Part shown: positions 57,435-64,000 of the stretch, piece by piece | How positions within the stretch are numbered: the first letter of the stretch is position 1 | Layout: each line of letters begins with the position of its first letter | Source of the DNA: Hypericum androsaemum | Taxonomy: Eukaryota > Streptophyta > Magnoliopsida > Malpighiales > Hypericaceae | Reading direction: 5' to 3' | DNA: 64,000 bases | Assembly: GCA_963995505.1 (NCBI GenBank) | Contig: OZ023199.1 | Location: 4,211,906 to 4,275,905 of the forward strand | Notes under the pieces: model-generated | What the model was told of the DNA's origin: nothing | The model's database searches: none | What the model saw: the letters and a program-made list of their open reading frames with translations, nothing else | Position numbers and translations under genes: made by a program

Positions 57435-60400
57435 CTAGTTTACTAGACCCGCTGAAGCCATGTTGAGCTTCAGCTTCTCTAAGGTAACCACCTTGGTCAA
57501 CATATCAGCAGGATTCACTTTCTCGTCAATCTTTTCAAGCCTTAGGTTCTTCCTTTCGAAGAGATCACGTATGTAGTGATACTTCAACTCAATGTGCTTT
57601 GTCCTTGAGTGGAAGGCGGGATTCTTTGCCAAGTGTATCACACTTTGGCTATCACTGTGGAGCACACTCTCACTTTGCTCTTTCCCCAACTCCCCCAAGA
57701 AACTTTGCAACCATACCATCTCTTTACTTGCTTCTGTCACAGCCACGTACTCACTTTCTGCTATTGACAAAGCTACCACCTTTTGCAATCTCGAGGCCCA
57801 AGATATCGCTGTCCCTCCCAGCGTAAAGACATAACCACTTGTGCTCCTCTTCTCATCATGGTCATTGGACCCCAAGTCTGCATCACAATATCCGAGGAGC
57901 TTCACCTCTTTGCCCTCAAAACAAAGACACTTCTCAGTGGTACCTCTCAAGTAGCCGAGGATCCATTTGACTGCGACCCAATGTTGCTCACCCGGATTGC
58001 TCATGAACTTGCTCACTACTCCCACCGCATGTGCTATGTCTGGCCTCGTACAAATCATAGCATACATCAAGCTACCCACCGCCGATGCATAGGGAGTCTT
58101 CTCCATTTTAGCCTCCTCTGCCTTAGTCTTAGGCGAGTCCTTCTTGGACAATTTGAAGTGTCCAGCTAAAGGAGTCAACTTGGGGTTGGCATATTGCATA
58201 CTGAACCTCTCCAGTACCTTCTCAATGTACTCAACTTGTGAAAGAAATAGCTTCCCTACAGCTCTATCTCTCTCAATCCTCATTCCAAGGATTTGCTTAG
58301 CCTCACCCAAGTCTTTCATGGCAAACCTTTCGGATAATTGCTTCTTCACCTTGCTCACCTCACTTGCACTGGTGCCTGCTATCAACATGTCATCAACATA
58401 AAGCAGGAGGATGATATAGCCATTATCCAGCTTCTTCATATAACAACAATGATCCGATCCACAACGAGAAAATTCAATCTCGCGAATGAATCCATCAAAC
58501 TTCTTGTACCATTGTCTTGGAGCTTGCTTCAACCCGTACAAGCTCTTCCTCAACCTGCACACAAGCTTACTGTTACTTTGCAAGAACCCCTCTGGTTGCT
58601 CCATGTAGATCTCTTCCTCTAGATCACCATGAAGAAATGCCGTTTTCACATCCATTTGCTCTAGCAATAGATCTTCAGCAGCCACCATACTTAGCACCAT
58701 CCGGATGGTGGTCATCTTCACAACAGGAGTGAAGATGTCAGTGAAGTCAATACCATACTTCTGCTGAAATCCCTTTACAACCAGTCTTGCTTTGTAACGT
58801 TCGGTGCCATCCGCCTCTTTCTTCACTCTATAGACCCACTTGTTCTGCAGTACTTTCTTGCCTTTGGGAAGTTGAACTAACTCCCATGTCCCGTTGCTCC
58901 TCAAGGACTCCATCTCATCATCCATGGCAAGTTTCCACTTGTTCACTTGCTCACTTTCTAGAGCTTCTGCAAAATCTTCAGGTTCACCTCCATCGGTCAA
59001 TAAGAGATAGAAATTTGCTGGCGAATATCTATCCGGAGATCCACATTGTCTAGTGGACCTCCTCAATGGAACCACTGTTAGTGGTGATCTTGGCTCCATC
59101 TCCACTTCGGCTTCTTGGCCATCAAGTATTCTGCTCCCACCCGAGTTTGAGATGTCTAACTCGACCACCTCACTGCTAGAACCCACCTCGTCGGATACAC
59201 TCCCCCTGTCCTTGTACAAAACCTTCTCATTGAATATGACATCTCGGCTTCTAATCACCTTGCGGTTCTTCTCATCCCAAAACCTAAAACCGAAATTATC
59301 TCCACCATATCCAATGAATGTGCACCTTTTGGACTTAGCATCCAGCTTGCTTCTATCACCTGCATCAATATGAACATATGACACACAACCAAATACTCGA
59401 AGGTAAGAAAGATCAACCTCCTTCCCACTCCAAGCCTCCTCCGGTATCCCATTATCCAAAGGAGTTGATGGTCCTCTATTGATCAAGAAAGCCGCGGTGT
59501 TCACTGCATCCGCCCAAAACATCTTTGGTAAGCCACACTTCAGTCTCATGGCCCTAGCTCTCTCATTGATTGTTCTGTTCATCCTCTCTGTGATGCCATT
59601 TTGCTGGGGGGTTCCAGCTACTGTCTTCTCCATGCGAATCCCATTTGCTGCACAGTAATCCTTAAACTCTTGGAGCTCATACTCTCCGCCATTGTCAGAT
59701 CTCAAACACTTCACATTGAGACCTGTCTCATTTTCCACAAGGGCTCTCCACTTCTTGAAGGCATCGAAGGCTTCAGACTTATGTTTCAAGAAGTACACCC
59801 ACAGCTTCCTCGTAGAATCATCAATAAAGGTCATGTAATACAACGAACCACCCAAGGATGCCACTGGTGTTGGTCCCCACAAATCACTGTGGACCAACTC
59901 AAGCTTCTGCTCCTTTGGAGATCTACCAGTTCTCGAAAAACTCACTCTCTTCTGCTTTCCGAGAACACAATCCTCACAGAGTTCCACTTCCACTGTCTTG
60001 AGGCCTGGTAGCTTCCCCTTCGAGCATAGCACCCTCATTCCCTTCTCACTCATGTGGCCAAGGTGACTATACCACAAATCTGCATCATCCGTTGCACCTG
60101 CAACATTAATGCTCTCATTGGTGTTCTTCGTCATATACAAAGTACCCTCCTTCAAACCTCGAGCTACCACCCTAGCTCCTTTGGTAATTTTCCATGTCTT
60201 GCAACCAAAGGTCACTGTGTAACCTTCATCATCTAGTTGCCCCACGGATAGCAAATTCCTCTTCAACCCATGAATATGCCTCACCCCTTTCAACAACAAC
60301 AAAGATCCATTAGGAGTATTGATCCGAACATCTCCCATGCCCACAATTTTCAAAAGGTCATCATTCGCTAGATAGACTTTGCCATAATCACCTAGGACAT

Positions 60401-61310
60401 ACTTCTCCATCATCCCTGCATCGCTACAAGAATGAAATGATGCTCCCGATTCCAATACCCACTCCTCCAATGGACTGCTCACACTCAAGATCAACGCGTC
60501 CCCGTGATCTTCCGTTGTCGCATTTGCAGATTTTTCCTTCTTTGGTTCCGTGCATTGGTCTCTGAAATGACCATATTGTTCACAATTCCAACATTGCACC
60601 GAGCTCTTGTCCTTCTTCGGACCACCCTTCGATTTAGATCTTGACCTACCCCGGTCCTTCTTCCCCTTCCACTTATTCTCAGACCTTCCCCTGTTACCCA
60701 TGCTCAAAGCTGAACTTGAGGCTACTCCGGATTCCTTTCTACGAATCTCCTCACTCATAATCAAATCCCTCACCTCATCTAGCTTGAGTGTTACTTTCCC
60801 CGCCGAGGCACTCACTGCCGTGACCGTGCCATTCCAACTATCGGGTAAAGAACTTAGTAAAATTAGAGCTTGTACCTCATCATCGAAGACGATCTTAACC
60901 GAGCTCAATTGGGCTATCGTTGCATTGAACTCGTGAAGATGCTTGGTCACCATCGTACCTTCTGCCATCCGAAGGTTGAACAACTTCCTCATCAAGTGAA
61001 CCTTGTTGGCCGCCGATGGCTTCTCGTACATCTCAGACAACGTCTCCAACATCTCCTTCGTGGTCTTTGACTTTACTGTGTGCAAGGCCACGTTCCTAGA
61101 CAAAGACAAGCGCACCACGCTCATCGCTTTCCGATCTAGGAGCTTCCACTCCTCTTCCTTCATGTCCTCAGGCTTCTTCCCATCAAGCGGCAAGTGCAAA
61201 TCTTTGCCATACAAGTAGTCCTCTACTTGCATCTTCCAGAAGCCATAGTCGACGCCATCGAACTTCTCCACGGGCGATCTCACATCACCCATCGTGATTG
61301 CTCCCACCAC
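57435..61310 (-). CDS. Copia gag-pol polyprotein (1291 aa, open throughout)
   Basis: Domains in order: gag capsid (about 10-200), nucleocapsid zinc knuckle (C240-C243-H248-C253), protease motif LESGASFH (286-293), and integrase zinc finger (W413-Y-S-H-L-G-H419...C445/C448). Next come the integrase core D476, D539, E575 (35 residues apart), reverse transcriptase with LLLYVDDMLIAG (YVDD 971-974), and RNase H with GYCDADL and SIAESEY near the C-terminus. There is no stop or frameshift. Two departures from the family are visible: the protease catalytic Asp is Glu at 287, and the first integrase zinc-finger His (normally right after W413) is Tyr. These may leave the copy unable to mature its own proteins. 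The start codon is the first in frame, 10 bp after the PBS. It is expressed, if at all, from the right-hand LTR. Confidence 0.95.
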   Translation of the reverse strand: MVGAITMGDVRSPVEKFDGVDYGFWKMQVEDYLYGKDLHLPLDGKKPEDMKEEEWKLLDRKAMSVVRLSLSRNVALHTVKSKTTKEMLETLSEMYEKPSAANKVHLMRKLFNLRMAEGTMVTKHLHEFNATIAQLSSVKIVFDDEVQALILLSSLPDSWNGTVTAVSASAGKVTLKLDEVRDLIMSEEIRRKESGVASSSALSMGNRGRSENKWKGKKDRGRSRSKSKGGPKKDKSSVQCWNCEQYGHFRDQCTEPKKEKSANATTEDHGDALILSVSSPLEEWVLESGASFHSCSDAGMMEKYVLGDYGKVYLANDDLLKIVGMGDVRINTPNGSLLLLKGVRHIHGLKRNLLSVGQLDDEGYTVTFGCKTWKITKGARVVARGLKEGTLYMTKNTNESINVAGATDDADLWYSHLGHMSEKGMRVLCSKGKLPGLKTVEVELCEDCVLGKQKRVSFSRTGRSPKEQKLELVHSDLWGPTPVASLGGSLYYMTFIDDSTRKLWVYFLKHKSEAFDAFKKWRALVENETGLNVKCLRSDNGGEYELQEFKDYCAANGIRMEKTVAGTPQQNGITERMNRTINERARAMRLKCGLPKMFWADAVNTAAFLINRGPSTPLDNGIPEEAWSGKEVDLSYLRVFGCVSYVHIDAGDRSKLDAKSKRCTFIGYGGDNFGFRFWDEKNRKVIRSRDVIFNEKVLYKDRGSVSDEVGSSSEVVELDISNSGGSRILDGQEAEVEMEPRSPLTVVPLRRSTRQCGSPDRYSPANFYLLLTDGGEPEDFAEALESEQVNKWKLAMDDEMESLRSNGTWELVQLPKGKKVLQNKWVYRVKKEADGTERYKARLVVKGFQQKYGIDFTDIFTPVVKMTTIRMVLSMVAAEDLLLEQMDVKTAFLHGDLEEEIYMEQPEGFLQSNSKLVCRLRKSLYGLKQAPRQWYKKFDGFIREIEFSRCGSDHCCYMKKLDNGYIILLLYVDDMLIAGTSASEVSKVKKQLSERFAMKDLGEAKQILGMRIERDRAVGKLFLSQVEYIEKVLERFSMQYANPKLTPLAGHFKLSKKDSPKTKAEEAKMEKTPYASAVGSLMYAMICTRPDIAHAVGVVSKFMSNPGEQHWVAVKWILGYLRGTTEKCLCFEGKEVKLLGYCDADLGSNDHDEKRSTSGYVFTLGGTAISWASRLQKVVALSIAESEYVAVTEASKEMVWLQSFLGELGKEQSESVLHSDSQSVIHLAKNPAFHSRTKHIELKYHYIRDLFERKNLRLEKIDEKVNPADMLTKVVTLEKLKLNMASAGLVN

Positions 61311-61319
61311 GCCCTAAAC

Positions 61320-61335
61320 CCGGGCTCTGATACCA
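61320..61335 (-). other. Primer-binding site of copia element
   Basis: The minus strand reads TGGTATCAGAGCCCGG, complementary to initiator tRNA-Met, two bases from the 5' LTR. Confidence 0.9.
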
Positions 61336-61337
61336 AT

Positions 61338-61830
61338 TGTTAGGAAACACGAGGGCCCCAAACACCACGCGAACAACACCGGAGCAAGATCTACGAACAC
61401 AACGAGGAGATCGACCACAACTACGAATAAAGAAAACTCACAGCCAAACAAGAACAACAGATTTGGTCACCCGGTTCGATCTTAACCGATCTACGTCCGG
61501 GGGCGTACCAAGCCAGGAGATTTCACTATATCAAGCTCGATCTACACTTTGGAGCTTCACTTGCTCAACAATGGTGTTTCTCTCTCCTCCTCTCTCGCTG
61601 TCTCTCTCTCTCTCTACACAAGGAAGAAGATACAGAAATAGTGACTGAGAGGTGGGTATTTATAGTGCCCACAGCCTAGGACTATTTGTGTCGGCAGGGG
61701 CAAAATCGTCCACCAGAAATCACATTTCTGGCCCCGGATGAATAGTGCCGAGTCAATATGTGAACAGTAACTCCGTATATTCAACGCATGAACAGTAACT
61801 CCGTATAGTACGAAGTCTCCATACCCAACA
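61338..61830 (-). repeat. 5' LTR of copia element
   Basis: A 493-bp complete partner of the LTR at 56889-57342. It probably carries the promoter driving the minus-strand gag-pol frame. Confidence 0.9.
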
Positions 61831-62097
61831 CACGGGGCCTGCGAATTCTTCGTCGATGTCTTTCGCAAATAATGCTTCATCCTCTGCTTCTGAGATTGAC
61901 CAGCAACAGGAAGAGGTTGCTATGTGCTTGATCCTGCTCTCCAGGGATGTTGGTCAATGGGGCGGATCGAATTCTCCGGCCTTGGACTCATCGGATATAT
62001 AGGAAAATAAATAAGCAATTCTTAACCTAGTTGGAAAAGCTAGACGTGCGCATCAAGCTTTGGAAGCTCTTAGTAGCTTCCAAAGTCGATAGCTCTT

Positions 62098-62721
62098 TCG
62101 GAGAGCGAGAGAGGATTGACCTCAATAGTTTCGTATTTCAGGTTGCAACCAGGTTGTCAAGGCCGGAGTTGTCGAAGGTCAGAGTGTGGTCGGAGTTGTC
62201 AAAGGTTGGAGTGTGGCCGGAGTTTTGGAGGTTGGTGTGTGGCCGGAGGTTAGGGTTGAACCGGAGTCGGCGTCAAAGTTGATATTGGAAGTTGGGGAAG
62301 ATGAAATGGAGGAGAGAGAGAGAGCTTCTATTTTTTTGTTGTGGGGACGTAATTGTCATTTTTTAAATAAATTGAATCATAACGTTAGCGAAGAACTTGA
62401 ACTTGGGGGACTGTTTGACCCGCAGCCCGGAAATCACAGTAGGCTGCTCTTTACGTCATTTTTTAAACCTTGTAATTTTCTAGCTCCGCCCTTGTCGACA
62501 AAGACTAGCCGAGCCTTAGAAAAAAATCAAAATGATCTTTATTGTTTGAAATATTCTGTTCATACACTTTTTAGATATATGTCATGTGAGATCTTGTAGG
62601 TGGTAGATTTATCTAGGACTAATCACAACGAAAAGGGTTTTCTTTGAGATGAGAAATGAAAATAATTTGCATCACACCAGATTCGTGAATAAATTATTAT
62701 CTGATAATAAGAAGTTATATC
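62098..62721 (+). repeat. Segmental duplicate B (partner at 41656-42244)
   Basis: A copy of the 41.7-42.2 kb segment placed between the truncated zinc-finger copy and the upstream region of the next copy. The junction with the zinc-finger upstream region (62712-62721) is AGTTATATC, a string also present at both parental positions (42236-42244 and 54001-54009). Confidence 0.88.
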
Positions 62722-63655
62722 CACCTTTTTTCTAAACATGACGTGTTGAATTTATAAATCCTACACCCTTATTTCCAATGAACCAATCTCCAATTGGCAA
62801 ATGCAAACTTTATTTTGGTACCATGGTAAGTATAATTTATCCTTGAATAAGTTTATATAACTCTCCCACTCGAGTTTATTTCTACCTCAAGACTAACCTA
62901 ATTAATAAGAGAAAAGAATTGAAAACTCCCGACTATATTTGTTGGCAACACAAGAGAGTGAGAGAGAGTGAGATATGGTTAATATTTAATAAGAAGACAA
63001 AGCAAGAAATAGTTAGGGAGGTGGGTATCTGTGTGTGTGTCGAGGCGGGCAGTTAGTTGCAAGTAGTTTTTTTTTTACATCATAGGCATCTAGACATATC
63101 GAACGATAAATACATGTTCGAGTAAGACTTTGAAAAATAACAATCTTTTATATTAAGTATTTAGCACCATTGTATTCAACTTTAACCTAGATCTCTTATT
63201 TAAAATAGAATAACTCTCGTACTATTTGATATCAAGTATTTGTTGATAGTTAGTTGCAAATAGGCTTCCCTGCATGGATTTCTCCTCCCTGCACACCTAA
63301 AAATAGTGACTTGTAGTTGTTGTGGACATGTAGAGAGAGAGAGACTGTAATTTATAGAAGCAAAGAAAGAGTCACTTGGCCTTTATTTTCTATCCTATAC
63401 TCTCTCTCTCTCTCTCTCTCTTCCTCTGCCTTAGTTCCTTCATCCACATCATTAGGCCCCAAAAAAAAACATTTGTGCATCTTTTCTTCACTTTCACAAT
63501 ACACACTTGAGCTCATTAGAATTCCACAGAGAACTGATATATGGGTTCATCTCCAATTACTACAAGACGAACCATGTTGGTCCAATCCATTATCTGAAAA
63601 GCTTAAAAAGCTTGCTCAGCTGATCTGGATTTTGGTCAACTGATCTGGAGAGACC
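62722..63655 (+). promoter_or_regulatory. Zinc-finger copy 3, upstream region
   Basis: The counterpart of 54010-54446 plus 56041-56482 without the Pack-MULE, so it gives the empty site (TATTTAAAATAGAA near 63202). It contains AG and CT microsatellites (63333-63344 and 63402-63421) and ends at ACCATGG. Presumed promoter and leader. Confidence 0.6.
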
Positions 63656-64000
63656 ATGGAGTTGGAAGATCATCATCATCATCATGATCAAGAGATGAGG
63701 CATGTGTGCAAGTTTTGCAGCAAGAGGTTTGGTTGTGGGAGATCATTGGGAGGACACATGAGGTCCCACATGATCAATGACACCTCAGCTATGGCTGCTG
63801 ATGGTTCCAAGCTCACCAGGAAGAAGAAGCTCCCTCCTCTCTCCACTTACCTCATCACCAAGAAGAAGAGTCTTAACACCATCTGTGGCCCTGCAACTCC
63901 TCCTGGCTATGTCCTGAGGGAGAACCCAAGGCCGAGCTCGAAGCTCTCTGATCCTCCTCCTCCTGACTTGTCATCTATGGTCATCATGGACAGCCAATCT
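63656..64000 (+). CDS. ZAT-like zinc-finger gene, copy 3 (partial, window edge)
   Basis: 115 codons, open to the right edge. It starts MELEDHHHHHDQEMRHVCKF, contains finger 1 ([21 protein letters not shown] in two parts around the GG), one extra Lys in TRKKKLPP, and runs to [10 protein letters not shown]. It lines up with residues 1-103 of the intact gene at 27340-28452. Whether fingers 2-3 and the EAR motif follow cannot be seen. No defect is visible so far. Confidence 0.88.
   Translation, partial: MELEDHHHHHDQEMRHVCKFCSKRFGCGRSLGGHMRSHMINDTSAMAADGSKLTRKKKLPPLSTYLITKKKSLNTICGPATPPGYVLRENPRPSSKLSDPPPPDLSSMVIMDSQS

Larger units (their letters stand above)
56889..61830 (-). mobile_element. Nearly intact copia element inserted in zinc-finger gene
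   Basis: A 4942-bp element with LTRs 56889-57342 (3') and 61338-61830 (5'), both TGTTAGGAAAC...ACCCAACA, and an exact 5-bp duplication CACGG (56884-56888 and 61831-61835). The minus strand has PBS, one long gag-pol frame, and a polypurine tract. Integrase precedes RT, so it is Ty1/copia, of the Tork/Tnt1-like kind by its motifs. LTR identity is high apart from a 35-bp deletion in the left LTR and scattered differences, so the insertion is fairly recent. Confidence 0.95.
56483..61996 (+). pseudogene. ZAT-like zinc-finger gene, copy 2: split by copia and 3'-truncated
   Basis: The coding sequence starts MELEDHHHHHDQEMRHVCKF and follows the intact gene at 27340-28452 through finger 1, the basic segment ([14 protein letters not shown]) and up to the second base of the next codon. 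There the copia element (56889-61830) interrupts it. It resumes at 61836 ([16 protein letters not shown]...) and stays homologous to about residue 178 of the intact protein (SPALDSSD), ending at 61996. After that the sequence is unrelated, so fingers 2 and 3 and the EAR motif are missing from this copy, independent of the copia insertion. Before insertion it could at most have encoded a one-finger truncated protein. Confidence 0.92.

Noticed and set aside
57592..61218. Many plus-strand open frames across the copia element
   Set aside because: All lie antisense to the 1291-codon gag-pol frame, which explains the open reading.
1..64000. CRISPR arrays, operons or bacterial-type features
   Set aside because: The tandem arrays have diverged units without uniform spacers, and genes have spliceosomal introns; this is plant nuclear DNA.

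Overview
The window is nuclear DNA from a flowering plant. Genes are split by short GT-AG introns, intergenic DNA is AT-rich, and the families are plant-type: metacaspase, TOM1/THH1, CAMTA, ZAT-like C2H2 repressor, plant mobile domain. About 40 percent of the sequence is identifiable transposable elements (Ty3, copia, LINE, MULE, hAT), many with exact target-site duplications (TSDs). Nothing prokaryotic, organellar or CRISPR-like was seen. The species cannot be named from the sequence.

Layout. 1-436: 3' end of a type I metacaspase. 1.0-1.4 kb: a small Mutator-like MITE. 2.3-7.7 kb: an internally deleted Ty3 element with both LTRs, PBS, PPT and a 5-bp TSD. 10.4-16.6 kb: the main gene island, with an 11-exon TOM1-like membrane protein gene (+) facing a CAMTA-type gene (-) whose visible product is the CG-1 DNA-binding domain plus a tail. 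17.2-18.7 kb: a GC-rich minisatellite. 19.5-21.2 kb: a MULE with a nested solo copia LTR. 22.9-25.7 kb: a 38-bp tandem array, a pectinesterase pseudogene fragment and a rearranged copia gag-protease relic capped by an inverted LTR end. 27.3-28.5 kb: an intact single-exon C2H2 zinc-finger repressor gene (-). 29-42 kb: mostly gene-poor, with two 5'-truncated LINE-type insertions and a fold-back element with a 440-bp polypurine loop.

42.3-51.1 kb holds the most notable object: one 8.8-kb Mutator-like element with about 240-bp terminal inverted repeats and an 8-bp TSD. It carries three multi-exon genes: a MuDR-type transposase (-) with three in-frame stops, a plant-mobile-domain (MAIN-like) gene (+) with one or two in-frame stops, and between them a small intact gene (-) that I read as an OB-fold protein of the HROB (DUF4539) type. 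Hairpin repeats crowd the transposase end.

51.3-64 kb: a degenerate minisatellite, a hAT element, then a locus with two more copies of the zinc-finger gene. The first copy has a Pack-MULE (carrying a sterol methyltransferase fragment) in its upstream region and a nearly intact copia element in its coding region, and it lost its 3' half at a rearrangement. That rearrangement joins it to a duplicate of the 41.7-42.2 kb segment and then to a second promoter-plus-gene copy, which runs off the right edge. The paralogous copies supply empty sites for both insertions, so the order of events can be read directly.
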